The notes under the pieces are model-generated. The model ran no database searches. It worked only from the letters and a program-made list of their open reading frames with translations, and was not told the origin of the DNA. Source: AC-51 sp036556385 (lineage in GTDB: Bacteria > Actinomycetota > UBA4738 > HRBIN12). From it: a DNA stretch of 64,000 nt. Both the position numbers and the translations under genes were made by a program. The stretch spans positions 1 through 64,000 of the forward strand of contig DATBJQ010000090.1 of assembly GCA_036556385.1 (NCBI GenBank). The letters run 5' to 3'. How positions within the stretch are numbered: position 1 is the stretch's first letter; every line of letters starts with the position of its first letter. Below are positions 40,485 to 48,796 of this stretch, piece after piece.

Positions 40485-41453
40485 GTGATCGCGTGCCACT
40501 GGATCGGGTCGGGCGGCATCGGACCGCCCGAGGACCCCGAGCGGATCGCGACGGCACCGCCCGAGGAGGGCGCGTGGCTGTGGTACGACGTGCAGGATCC
40601 CACGGTCCAGGAGCTCACGGCGCTCCAGGAGCGGCTCCACCTCCACCCGCTCGCGATCGAGGACGTCCGGCACCGCGGCCAGCGGCCCAAGGTCGACCTC
40701 TTCGACCACCATTGCTTCGTCGTGATGCGCCCCCTGGGCGTGTCGCCCGGCGGCGATGTGGTGGACATGGAGGTGCAGGTGTTCGCTTCCACCGACTGGC
40801 TCGTCACGGTGCGGTTCACCCCGGCGTTCGACCTCCGCAGCACGCTCGATCGCTGGCGGGCCCGGTCGCCCGAGCCGGGTCCGGCCGGCGCCCTGTACGC
40901 CTTGATCGACGAGGTCGCCGACGGCTACCTGGGGATCGTGGAGCACCTGGAGGACCACGCGGACGACCTGGAGGACCAGGTGTTCGGTCGCGGCGCGGTG
41001 GGGGACGACGAACGCACCCTGCAGGCGCGGATCCTGCGCCTGCGCCGCGAGGTGGTGCGGATGCGCCGGTTCGCGATGCCGCTGCGGCAGGCCCTCGACC
41101 TGCTGATGGATGACGGCCGGTTCGTGCCGGAGCACCTCGTCCCGTACTACCGCGACGTCTCCGAGCACCTGCTGCGGTCGGTCGAGCTCTCCGACAACGT
41201 CCGCGACATCCTGACCACGATCCTGGAGATCCGCACCGCTCAGGCAGCCAACCAGCTGAACGAGGTGATGAAGAAGCTCACGGCGTGGGCCGGCATCATC
41301 CTCGTGCCCACCCTGATCGCCGGGATCTACGGCATGAACTTCCGCGACATGCCGGAGCTCCGCTGGCATATCGGGTACCCGGTGGCGATCGGCATGATGG
41401 CGGCCTCGGCCGCCGTCCTGTACTGGATCTTCAAGAAGCGCGGGTGGCTCTGA
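40485..41453 (+). CDS. corA: Magnesium/cobalt transporter CorA
   Basis: The 322-residue CorA protein has a large cytoplasmic funnel domain (HPLAIEDVRHRGQRPKVDLFDHHCFVVM) and a long helix. Two C-terminal membrane helices carry the selectivity motif GIYGMNF between them. The basic tail KKRGWL is typical. It forms a pentameric channel for magnesium. Its stop shares one base with the ATG of the next small gene. Confidence 0.95.
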   Translation: MIACHWIGSGGIGPPEDPERIATAPPEEGAWLWYDVQDPTVQELTALQERLHLHPLAIEDVRHRGQRPKVDLFDHHCFVVMRPLGVSPGGDVVDMEVQVFASTDWLVTVRFTPAFDLRSTLDRWRARSPEPGPAGALYALIDEVADGYLGIVEHLEDHADDLEDQVFGRGAVGDDERTLQARILRLRREVVRMRRFAMPLRQALDLLMDDGRFVPEHLVPYYRDVSEHLLRSVELSDNVRDILTTILEIRTAQAANQLNEVMKKLTAWAGIILVPTLIAGIYGMNFRDMPELRWHIGYPVAIGMMAASAAVLYWIFKKRGWL

Positions 41454-41782
41454 TGTGCCGCGCCGTCAAGGTGCTGTGCGTCGCGCCGGACGGCGAGGCG
41501 CTCGCGGCCCTCAAGGCTGCGTCGGTGTCCGCGGAGTGGGAGCTCTGCCCCGGGGCCACCGATCTCCGCGGCGCCCTGGATCAGCTCGACGTCGAGCGCC
41601 CGCACCTGGTCGTGGTCTTCGGAAGGTTCGACGAGCTCGTGGCGATGGCCGCCGAGCGGTTCCCCGCGATGCGCATCGTGACGGACCGGGACGTGCCCGG
41701 GGCCACCGAGGTGGCGACGTCGCTGGACGACGTCCGAGGCCTCCTGGCGGGGAAGCCTCGCCCGAGCGGTCCGGTCGGGTGA
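41453..41782 (+). CDS. Small receiver-like protein of unknown function
   Basis: The 109-residue protein has alternating strands and helices like a receiver domain (VKVLCVAPDGEALAALKAA, then HLVVVFGRFDELVAMAAERFPAMRIV). It lacks the acidic pair, phospho-Asp and lysine of working receivers. The start ATG overlaps the corA stop (TGATG), so it is likely co-translated with corA and could modulate it; that is inference. It ends four bases before the convergent SLT-like gene stop. Confidence 0.65.
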   Translation: MCRAVKVLCVAPDGEALAALKAASVSAEWELCPGATDLRGALDQLDVERPHLVVVFGRFDELVAMAAERFPAMRIVTDRDVPGATEVATSLDDVRGLLAGKPRPSGPVG

Positions 41783-41786
41783 CCGG

Positions 41787-42380
41787 TCAGGCGCCCCAGG
41801 GCTCCCAGCCGAACTTCCGCACCATCTTCATGGTGACCATGATGTTGGCGCGCGCGTTGAACGCGGACCAGCCGCGGAAGCCGAAGTCGGTCGCACGGTC
41901 CGGCCAGTAGCGGCAGAGGTGCTGGAAGATCCCTTTCGCGCAGCTGGAACGGTTGTAGGCACGCGGTTGGAACTTCGATTCACGGTCGGCGACGTACAGC
42001 GCCGTCGCGACGCCGACGCCGAAGTGGCGGGCGGCGCACCGGACGAGGCGCTCGACGGCACCCCGGCCCTCCGTCCAATCGATCCGACAGACCTTGGCGT
42101 GACGGCCGGCTTCGCGGCCGCGGACCACGGCCGTCGTGGCCATCGGTGACGTGGTTGCATCCTCGGGACCGATCCGCACGGCGCGGCTCGGCAAGGAGCC
42201 GGCGTCCGCGTCGGCGAGCGAGCTCGCCGAGCGGTCCGCGGGGCGGTGATCAGTAGGGTTGGACCGTTCCCCGCTCGCGCTCGCGGTCGAGATCTGCACG
42301 AGGGGGAAGGCGAGGATAGCGGTCAGGATCATCGCGGCGATGAAGCCGCCGCGTGACCGGATCGCTCGTGTCATACGCAT
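41787..42380 (-). CDS. Secreted lysozyme-fold (SLT-like) protein
   Basis: The roughly 197-residue protein has a basic N-terminus and signal peptide (GGFIAAMILTAILAFPLVQISTASA). A low-complexity Ser/Asp/Arg linker precedes a C-terminal domain with ARHFGVGVATALYVADRESKFQPRAYNRSSCAKGIFQHL, where ADRESKF holds the catalytic-type glutamate of soluble lytic transglycosylases. NARANIMVTMKMVRKFGWEPWGA fits the end of such domains. A cysteine pair may form a disulfide. It would act on peptidoglycan outside the cell. The start is ATG 42380 or 42374. The long structured upstream region suggests RNA-level control. Confidence 0.8.
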   Translation of the reverse strand: MRMTRAIRSRGGFIAAMILTAILAFPLVQISTASASGERSNPTDHRPADRSASSLADADAGSLPSRAVRIGPEDATTSPMATTAVVRGREAGRHAKVCRIDWTEGRGAVERLVRCAARHFGVGVATALYVADRESKFQPRAYNRSSCAKGIFQHLCRYWPDRATDFGFRGWSAFNARANIMVTMKMVRKFGWEPWGA

Positions 42381-42717
42381 CTGCACCCCCGCGGTGGACG
42401 GAGCTGGACGCTGCGTCCGCGCCGACCGGCCGGGTGAGCTCTTCACCGTTCGCCGATCGCCCCGCGGTAGGTCGTGGGTGTCGCATCACCTCCTGAGGTC
42501 GGGTTCTCCTGTGTGACCTGTTGCCCCCTACAGGATCTCCGCCCTCTTCCCGGCACGCAGACGTACGCCGACCAACCCTGGGAAGGTGGGAGGCGCAGGC
42601 GCGGTGCCGGGAAGGGTACGGACGGAGATGTCCGTAGGAAGGTGCGTCGACCCTACCCCGGGCCCCGATCGGCTGACAACTCGGCCATGACTTCAGGTCA
42701 CTCGTGCGGGTGCGACC
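42381..42717. other. 337-bp gene-free region with paired segments, possible structured RNA leader
   Basis: No gene fits between the SLT-like gene and ispH. CTTCCCGGCAC (42545-42555) is perfectly complementary to GTGCCGGGAAG (42604-42614), enclosing 48 bases. CGGAC and GTCCG (42619-42634) form a small hairpin. On the minus strand, GGGGGC, then GAGAACCCGACC, then AGGAGGTGATGCG follow before the SLT-like gene. These vaguely recall parts of ydaO-type cyclic-di-AMP riboswitches, but the match is incomplete. The region also must hold the ispH promoter. Confidence 0.4.
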
Positions 42718-43665
42718 ATGGATGCCATGGGTGGAACGGTGCTGCTGGCGGCCCCGCGCGGGTACTGCGCCGGGGTCGAGCGCGCCGTCGAGGCCGTGGA
42801 GCGGGCCTTGGCGGCCCACGGGGCGCCCGTCTACGTCCGCAAGCAGATCGTGCACAACCTGCACGTGGTCCGCGATCTCGAGGCGCAGGGGGCGATCTTC
42901 GTCGACGAGGTCACCGAGGTCCCGCAGGGAGCGGTGACCGTGCTCTCGGCGCACGGATCGCCACCCGGCGTCTACGACGAGGCGCGCTCCCGCGAGCTGC
43001 GGTTGATCGACGCCACGTGCCCGCTCGTCACCAAGGTGCACGTGGAGGCCCGGCGCTTCGCGACCGAGGATCGGACGATCGTGCTGATCGGGCACGCCGG
43101 CCACGAGGAGGTCGAAGGGACCAGCGGCCAGGCTCCCGATCGGACCGTCCTCGTCCAGGACCTCGAGGATGCCCGCACCGTCGACCTGCCGGCCGGCGAG
43201 CTCGCCTACCTCACCCAGACCACGTTGTCGGTCGACGAGACCTCGGAGATCGTCCAGGCGCTGGCGGCCCGCTACCCGCACCTGGAGGGACCGCCGCGGG
43301 AGGACATCTGCTACGCGACCCAGAACCGGCAGGACGCCGTGAAGGCGATCGCGCCCCGGGCCGACGTCCTGCTCGTGATCGGATCGAGGAACTCCTCGAA
43401 CTCGAACCGGCTCGCCGAGGTGGCGGTCGATCTGGGAACGCCGGCTCACCTGGTGGACGACGAATCCGAGGTGGACCCCGCGTGGCTCGCCGGCGCGCGG
43501 ACCGTGGGACTCACGAGCGGCGCGAGCGCGCCCGACCACCTGGTGGCCCGGATGCTCGCCTGGCTGGCCGAGCACGGGTTCGACCAGGTCGAGCAGATCG
43601 CGGTCGCGGAGGAGGGTGTGCGGTTCAGCCTGCCGAAGGGCGTTCGCGACGGAGCGGCGGGCTGA
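42718..43665 (+). CDS. ispH: 4-hydroxy-3-methylbut-2-enyl diphosphate reductase IspH
   Basis: The 315-residue enzyme makes IPP and DMAPP in the last step of the MEP pathway. The three iron-sulfur cysteines are Cys17 (APRGYCAGV), Cys101 (DATCPLVTKVH) and Cys198 (EDICYATQNRQ). The catalytic Glu lies in IGHAGHEEVEGTSGQ, and GSRNSSNSNRLAEVA is the substrate loop. An alternative ATG lies at 42727. It is convergent with the RAM protein gene, three bases apart. Confidence 0.97.
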   Translation: MDAMGGTVLLAAPRGYCAGVERAVEAVERALAAHGAPVYVRKQIVHNLHVVRDLEAQGAIFVDEVTEVPQGAVTVLSAHGSPPGVYDEARSRELRLIDATCPLVTKVHVEARRFATEDRTIVLIGHAGHEEVEGTSGQAPDRTVLVQDLEDARTVDLPAGELAYLTQTTLSVDETSEIVQALAARYPHLEGPPREDICYATQNRQDAVKAIAPRADVLLVIGSRNSSNSNRLAEVAVDLGTPAHLVDDESEVDPAWLAGARTVGLTSGASAPDHLVARMLAWLAEHGFDQVEQIAVAEEGVRFSLPKGVRDGAAG

Positions 43666-43668
43666 GGC

Positions 43669-44220
43669 TCAGCTCCAGGAGCTGAACCGGTCGCGATCCT
43701 CCTCGGCGTCCTCGTACTCGATCGCGACCAAGGTGCTGGTCGCCTGGATGCCCGGGATCTGGTGGATCTGGTCGAGCACCACCCCGCTCGCGATCTCCCA
43801 CGGTTGGGCGACGCAGGTGACCAGGTCCCAATCGCCTCCCAGGACCGCGACCCCAGCCACATCGGGCATCTCGACGAGGCGCTCCGCGATCCCGCCTGCC
43901 GCGCCGGCCTCGGCCCGGATATGCACGTAGCAGGCGTCGGCGATCATCGGCGGCGGCTTGGGCCCGCCGAACCCCGTGATCCCGATCCGGTCGGGGGGGA
44001 CCACCGGGGCGGTCACGGTCCGGACCACCCCCGGGATGAAGTGGACCTCGCCGAGCACGACCCTGGCGATCGTGGCCAGATCGGGTCCCTCCGCGTGGAC
44101 CAGCACGTCCCACTCGCCGACCACGGGGAGGGCTCGATGGACCCCCTGCTTGGTGGAGAGGCCGGCCATCACGTCACCCATCCGACCGGGCTCCACCCGC
44201 AGGTACACGAAGGCATCCAT
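43669..44220 (-). CDS. Tandem RAM (Lrp/AsnC ligand-binding) domain protein without DNA-binding domain
   Basis: The 183-residue protein has two AsnC/Lrp C-terminal type domains: AFVYLRVEPGRMGDVMAGLSTKQGVHRALPVVGEWDVLVHAEG and ACYVHIRAEAGAAGGIAERLVEMPDVAGVAVLGGDWDLVTCVA. Both keep the G(D/E)WD core. No helix-turn-helix precedes them, so it is a stand-alone ligand sensor that may bind amino acids and act on other proteins. A TACCCT hexamer six bases before the ATG predicts a leaderless transcript. Confidence 0.85.
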   Translation of the reverse strand: MDAFVYLRVEPGRMGDVMAGLSTKQGVHRALPVVGEWDVLVHAEGPDLATIARVVLGEVHFIPGVVRTVTAPVVPPDRIGITGFGGPKPPPMIADACYVHIRAEAGAAGGIAERLVEMPDVAGVAVLGGDWDLVTCVAQPWEIASGVVLDQIHQIPGIQATSTLVAIEYEDAEEDRDRFSSWS

Positions 44221-44226
44221 GGGCGC

Positions 44227-44232
44227 AGGGTA
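44227..44232 (-). promoter_or_regulatory. Putative -10 box (TACCCT), leaderless start of RAM protein
   Basis: TACCCT on the minus strand ends six bases before the ATG at 44220. Confidence 0.45.
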
Positions 44233-44282
44233 GGGGGCGTGACCCCTCCGCTCAAGCGTTCCGGGCAGCGGCGGCCCGGGAG

Positions 44283-45479
44283 CTACGCCTCGGCGGGGAC
44301 GGGCTGCTCGCCGCACAGGTCGAGCAGCTCCGCCTCGCCCTCCTCGGGTCCCACGGAGATCAGCCGGTCGCCGGCGGCCAGGACCAGGGTCCCTCGCGGA
44401 CGGTAGATCCACCGCTGACCTCGCTGGATCGCCAGGACGAACATCCCCGTCTCGGTCTCGAGTCGGAGCTCCTTCAGGGAGCGGCCGTCCGCGGGCGATC
44501 CGGGCTGCACGACCGTCTCGGCACTGGTCTCCTCCGTCTCCTCGAGGGCCATCTGCACCACCGGGTGCAGCGGCTCGCCCTGCTCGACGTACCACGTCAT
44601 GTCGCGGGCCGCGTCGCAGATCGACTCGGACGCGCTCGCGAGGCGGATCAGCCCCCGCAGCTCGTCGACGTGCCGGGCCTCGGGGGCCGCGCGCAGCACC
44701 CACGACTCCAGCTCGTCCTCGAGCCGGTCGCTGCGCGACTCCAGGGCGCCGACCTCGGCCGCGAGCGAGCGGTTGTTGAACAGGATCGAGGAGTAGGCGA
44801 GCCCGACCGCGGCCTCGGCGAGGTCCTTCATCTCGACCAGGATGTCGACGGCCCGATCCAGCTCCGACAGCGGCGGCAGGTCCTCCGAGCCGTCGGTGGG
44901 CAGCCGGGGGGCGCCCGCGAGCTCCCGGACCAGGTCCACCCCCTCCTCGGGACCACGGACCAGCAGCACGTCCCGCGACGAGATCACGTCGTCGGGGCCG
45001 GGATCGAACTCCCAGTCGGTGCCGCTGCGGATCGCCATGACCCACATGCCGGTCTCGGTCGGCAGGGAGAGCTCCCGCAGGCTCCGCCCGATGATCGGGG
45101 CCTCGTCGCGGACCTTCACGCGTGCGGTGATCTCGTCGGCGTGCCGCAGGTCGGGTCGCAGCGTGTCGGGGATCCCGAGCCGGGCGGCGACGACCCGCGC
45201 GATGTCGGCCGCGGCGTCGCCCACCTTCTGGATCGCGTCGGCGATCCAGAGCACGCCCGCCATCCCTTCGGCGTCCTCAGGGCTCCGCGCCGCCAGCATC
45301 GCGATCGTGCGCAGGCGACGCAGGTACCGTCCCATCTGCTCGTCCAGCCGGTCGACCTCGCGCGCGAGCTTCTCCTCGTTGAAGAAGACGGCCGCGTACG
45401 CGAGGTCGACCATCAACTCGGAGGCGTCCTTGAGGACGACGAGCAGATCCTTGACGTTGTTCGGTTGGTCGCTGTCCAT
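44283..45479 (-). CDS. PhoU-TrkA_C-PhoU-TrkA_C tandem regulatory protein
   Basis: The 398-residue cytoplasmic protein is an internal duplication. Each half has a PhoU-like helical bundle (VKDLLVVLKDASELMVDLAYAAVFFNEEKLAREVDRLD; DILVEMKDLAEAAVGLAYSSILFNNRSLAAEV) followed by a TrkA-C (RCK_C) domain (IIGRSLRELSLPTETGMWVMAIRSG; SLKELRLETETGMFVLAIQRG). TrkA_C domains bind nucleotides such as c-di-AMP or other ligands in ion channels. It lies five bases after the MgtE-like transporter gene on the same strand, so it probably gates that transporter. Function is inferred from domains and linkage. Confidence 0.88.
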   Translation of the reverse strand: MDSDQPNNVKDLLVVLKDASELMVDLAYAAVFFNEEKLAREVDRLDEQMGRYLRRLRTIAMLAARSPEDAEGMAGVLWIADAIQKVGDAAADIARVVAARLGIPDTLRPDLRHADEITARVKVRDEAPIIGRSLRELSLPTETGMWVMAIRSGTDWEFDPGPDDVISSRDVLLVRGPEEGVDLVRELAGAPRLPTDGSEDLPPLSELDRAVDILVEMKDLAEAAVGLAYSSILFNNRSLAAEVGALESRSDRLEDELESWVLRAAPEARHVDELRGLIRLASASESICDAARDMTWYVEQGEPLHPVVQMALEETEETSAETVVQPGSPADGRSLKELRLETETGMFVLAIQRGQRWIYRPRGTLVLAAGDRLISVGPEEGEAELLDLCGEQPVPAEA

Positions 45480-45484
45480 GACGG

Positions 45485-46726
45485 TCAGATCACCCCAGAT
45501 ATTGCCATGACGAACAGGATCGCCCATACCCCCGCCAGGTCCATCACGCTGGTGATGATGGGCACGCCCTGGTTGTCGGGGTCGAGGCCGAGTCGGTACG
45601 TCAGCACGGCGAGCGCGTAGCCCCCCACCAGCGTGATCGGGGTCACGAGCAGCCCGGCCCCGAGCGTGAGCGCGGCGAGCGTCGTGAACGACGGCATGTG
45701 CGGCAGCCCGGTGGCCGTCCCGAACGCCCAGCCGAGCGATCCGATCGCGGCGAAGATCACGATCGCGAGGCCGAGGACGATCCCCGCATCGACCAGGGTC
45801 GGCGTCTCCGGCCGGCCACGAGGGGTGATGACCCCGATCTCGAGCTTCGAGGTGGTGCGCGAAGAGAAGATGCCGCCCAGCGCTCCGGCCTGCGAGACGA
45901 ACGGTGGGATCAGCGCCAGGAGCACGGGCGTCGCGCTGAGCTCCGAGAGCCGGGCCTGCTCCAGGGCCCCCGCCGCGACGTCCAGGATCGGCGTCAACAG
46001 GATCGTGGCGGTCATCTCCATCACGATCCGTCGCACGGTCGCGTCGTGGGCGCGGTAGCCGGCCACGGTGCAGACGACGGCGGCCACGAGGCAGAGCGCC
46101 GCGAGGACCGTCGTGAGCGCCCCGAGGTCCACGAGGGTGGAGGCGAGGAACAGGCTGGGGATCGTGGTCATGTCTCCGAGGGCGGTGACCATGGGGGTCG
46201 AGACCGCGTCGAGGTCCCAGTCCAGCCGCGTCGACAGCGCGGACAGTCCGACGGTCACCAACAGCACGAGGATCGACCCGAGCGTGCCCCCGAGGACCGA
46301 GATCACGAGGAGCTGGCGCAACGAGATCACGGGCTGGCCCGTGATCTCCGCCGCGAACCTCGTGAGGACGGCGAGCCACAACGCCGAGGAGAACGTGGTC
46401 AGGATCGCGACGTCGACGTTGCGCCGGAGCACCCCGCCCGGGCGCAGGTCCAGGGTCAGGATCCCGGCCGCCTTCGCGGTGCCCAGGCGCGCCCCGATGG
46501 CTCCGAAGATCGTCCCCTTCATCCCGACCGCGGCGGGGATCAGGACGAGCAGACCCGGGAGCTCCTCGAGGGTGCCGGTGAGATGGGCGAGCGTCAGGCC
46601 CGCGAGGAAACCCGCGACGGTGCTGAGGACGAGCGCGACCAGGCCCTGGCGGAAGGTCCTTCGCTCGGACCGCCAGTAGCCGAAGAGCCGCGCCGCGCGG
46701 CGCGCGAGGGCGCGTGGGCGCGCCAT
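45485..46726 (-). CDS. MgtE/SLC41-like divalent cation transporter (membrane domain only, duplicated)
   Basis: The 413-residue integral membrane protein has about ten helices in two repeats. Each repeat carries the MgtE membrane-domain pattern: PGLLVLIPAAVGMKGTIFGAIGARLGTA and LALIPPFVSQAGALGGIFSSRTTSKLE, with DWDLDAVSTPMVTALGDMTTIPSLFLAS and GLDPDNQGVPIITSVMDLAGVWAIL supplying the acidic pore residues. It lacks the cytoplasmic N and CBS domains of classical MgtE. The soluble partner encoded five bases downstream may replace them. No clear M-box riboswitch lies upstream. Confidence 0.88.
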   Translation of the reverse strand: MARPRALARRAARLFGYWRSERRTFRQGLVALVLSTVAGFLAGLTLAHLTGTLEELPGLLVLIPAAVGMKGTIFGAIGARLGTAKAAGILTLDLRPGGVLRRNVDVAILTTFSSALWLAVLTRFAAEITGQPVISLRQLLVISVLGGTLGSILVLLVTVGLSALSTRLDWDLDAVSTPMVTALGDMTTIPSLFLASTLVDLGALTTVLAALCLVAAVVCTVAGYRAHDATVRRIVMEMTATILLTPILDVAAGALEQARLSELSATPVLLALIPPFVSQAGALGGIFSSRTTSKLEIGVITPRGRPETPTLVDAGIVLGLAIVIFAAIGSLGWAFGTATGLPHMPSFTTLAALTLGAGLLVTPITLVGGYALAVLTYRLGLDPDNQGVPIITSVMDLAGVWAILFVMAISGVI

Positions 46727-46866
46727 CGAGACTCCTTCATGGGGTCACCTGCCTCGTATGCCATCACGCAGACCCTTCGGGCCCCGGGCAGTATGGCGGG
46801 AGGCGGTCGGGAGGGCAAGCCTTCGGTCCTCGGCCTCGACCTTCGCCCTCGGGTCTGGGCCCTCGA

Positions 46867-47811
46867 TCAGGGCACCCAGTCGCGGGTCACGAACAGCCAG
46901 AAGGCCAGGCCGGCGTCGGCACCGTAGCGCCGGAACCGCCGGGCGATCGTCGCATCCGCGGGGACCCGGCGCGCGCCCGCGAGCCGCGCGTAGGTGGGCC
47001 GCGTCCACGAGTCCAGGATCAGCCGGCTGTTGCGGCCGAGGGTCATCATGATGTGCGCGGCCGCGTAGGGGCCGACGCCCGGCAACGCCAGGAGGCGTCG
47101 CTCCACCTCGTCGTCCGGGAGCTCCTCGCGCGTCGTGGCGCCGAGGTCCTCCAGCTCCACCTCGCCCGACGCCTCGAGCTCGGCCAGCCGGAGCAGGTTG
47201 GGTGCGCGGTAGCCGCTGCGGACGACCTCCCGATAGAAGCGCTCGTCCTGCGCCGCCATCGCGGCGGCGGTGGGGAAGGCATGGGTGAGGGGATCGAGCT
47301 CGTGGCCGACCGCCGGTTCGCCCAGCGTCCGAACGAGCGCGTTCACCATCGTGACGGTGAGCGACCAGGAGCAGTTCGTCGTGCACACCGTCTTCACCAC
47401 GTCCTCCCACACGGTGGGGCTGCGGAGCATCCTCCCGGCCCCGGTCGTCACCCAGGCAAGGTCGGGATCGTCGTTGGCGATCGCGTAGAACCCGGAGAGA
47501 TCCTGGTCCAGCCGTAGGACGTGAGCGGCCGCAGCCGCGAGCTCTCCGAGCGCCTCGGCCGAGGGCGCGGGCCCTCCGAGCACCGTCACTCCGGCCCGGC
47601 GGGCCCGCGCCGGCGCGATGCGGAGCCGACGGGGCCGCCCCCGGCGCCGACGGATCGTCACGTCCAGGGTCCGCGCTGCTTCGTCCACGCGCAGCGGCGC
47701 GAGATCCGTGAACCCGTGGGACACGAGCGTTCGCCACAGGTCCACCGGCTCGCCGCCGGCACCGCGGAGCCGGAGCTCGGTCGACCGGGCCGTCACGCCG
47801 TCGCCGTCCAC
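46867..47811 (-). CDS. HhH-GPD superfamily DNA glycosylase (AlkA/Ogg-like)
   Basis: The 314-residue protein has an N-terminal domain of about 110 residues and a helix-hairpin-helix/GPD domain: LLALPGVGPYAAAHIMMTLGRNSRLILDSWTR, with the HhH at LPGVGPYAA and the catalytic Asp in LILDSW. TVWEDVVKTVCTTNCSW matches the helix where AlkA-type enzymes begin. There is no C-terminal iron-sulfur cysteine cluster. It excises damaged bases (likely alkylated or oxidised purines) in base excision repair. It starts at a GTG at 47811. Confidence 0.85.
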   Translation of the reverse strand: MDGDGVTARSTELRLRGAGGEPVDLWRTLVSHGFTDLAPLRVDEAARTLDVTIRRRRGRPRRLRIAPARARRAGVTVLGGPAPSAEALGELAAAAAHVLRLDQDLSGFYAIANDDPDLAWVTTGAGRMLRSPTVWEDVVKTVCTTNCSWSLTVTMVNALVRTLGEPAVGHELDPLTHAFPTAAAMAAQDERFYREVVRSGYRAPNLLRLAELEASGEVELEDLGATTREELPDDEVERRLLALPGVGPYAAAHIMMTLGRNSRLILDSWTRPTYARLAGARRVPADATIARRFRRYGADAGLAFWLFVTRDWVP

Positions 47812-47894
47812 CGACGCGGGTCAGAGCGGGAGTGCCGCATGACCGGTCACCGTACCCGGCGGCCGGGGGTCACGGGGAACCAGGATGCGACGGC

Positions 47895-47900
47895 TACACT
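47895..47900 (+). promoter_or_regulatory. Putative -10 box (TACACT), leaderless start of the cyanophycin operon
   Basis: TACACT ends eight bases before the ATG at 47909. It would overlap the alternative start at 47885, so the internal ATG is preferred. Confidence 0.5.
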
Positions 47901-47908
47901 CGTGCGCC

Positions 47909-48796
47909 ATGACGAGCGGGTCGGTCGACGAGCCCGGAGCGCGCGGCCTCGCGGCCGTGGAGGGGCTCTCCGCGGGTCCCGTGATGGTGATCGGCGGTGC
48001 CGAGGACAAGCTGCGGGACCGCGTGATCCTGAACCGGTTCGCCACGTACGCGGGCGGCGCGGACGGACACGTCGTCGTGATCTCCACCGCGTCGTCGCTC
48101 GGCGATGAGGCCACGGCGGTCTACGGAACGATCCTGGGGGAGCTCGGGATCGGTCGCGTGAGCGGGCTGCGGCCAGAGGAGCGGGAGGCGGCGGACGATC
48201 CCGCAGCCGTCCGCCAGGTCGCGGAGGCCACCGGGGTCTTCCTCACGGGGGGCAACCAGTCGCGGCTGACGCAGGTGGTGGCGGGAACGCGGCTGGGCGA
48301 CGCGATCGCGAACGCCCACGACCGCGGCGCGGTGCTGGCCGGCACCAGTGCCGGCGCCAGCGCGATGGCCACCCACATGGTGGCGTTCGGGAGGACGGGA
48401 CCGACGCCCAAGAACCGCATGGTCCAGCTCTCGGCTGGGCTCGGCATCCTGCACGGCCTCGTGATCGACCAGCACTTCGAGCAGCGGGGGAGGATCGGGC
48501 GGCTGCTGGCTCTGGTGGCCCAGTCGCCGTCGCTGCTCGGCGTCGGGATCGACGAGGACACGTGCGCGATCGTCTTCGCCGATCAGACGCTCACCGTGAT
48601 CGGGAAGGGCGCCGTCACGATCGTGGACGGCCGCAACGTCACCACCGACGCGTATCGAGGAAAGGGGTATAAACCGCTCATGGTCTCGGGTGCGGTCCTG
48701 CACTCGCTCCCGTCCGGCTACTGGTTCGACCTTCGCCGGAGGGTGCTGCTGGCAGGACCCCACCAGCCGGACCTCGAGCGAGAGGCGTCGGAGTAG
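47909..48796 (+). CDS. cphB: Cyanophycinase
   Basis: The 295-residue serine exopeptidase of the S51 family releases beta-Asp-Arg dipeptides from cyanophycin. The catalytic serine is Ser147 in LAGTSAGASAMA. Other family segments are GPVMVIGGAEDKLRDRVILNRF, FLTGGNQSRLTQV, VIDQHFEQRGRIGRLLALV and GVGIDEDTCAIV. No signal peptide, so it acts in the cytoplasm on stored polymer. Its TAG is followed at once by the GTG of cphA, so synthesis and breakdown enzymes are co-expressed. Confidence 0.96.
   Translation: MTSGSVDEPGARGLAAVEGLSAGPVMVIGGAEDKLRDRVILNRFATYAGGADGHVVVISTASSLGDEATAVYGTILGELGIGRVSGLRPEEREAADDPAAVRQVAEATGVFLTGGNQSRLTQVVAGTRLGDAIANAHDRGAVLAGTSAGASAMATHMVAFGRTGPTPKNRMVQLSAGLGILHGLVIDQHFEQRGRIGRLLALVAQSPSLLGVGIDEDTCAIVFADQTLTVIGKGAVTIVDGRNVTTDAYRGKGYKPLMVSGAVLHSLPSGYWFDLRRRVLLAGPHQPDLEREASE

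Noticed and set aside
42541..42660. Cobalamin riboswitch on the plus strand before ispH
   Set aside because: GGTGCC and GGGAA occur but the B12-box core GCCACTG is absent and the order of elements is wrong.
46727..46866. M-box magnesium riboswitch before the MgtE-like gene
   Set aside because: The gap is about 140 bases and lacks the conserved M-box segments; only a ribosome site (GAAGGAG) is clear.
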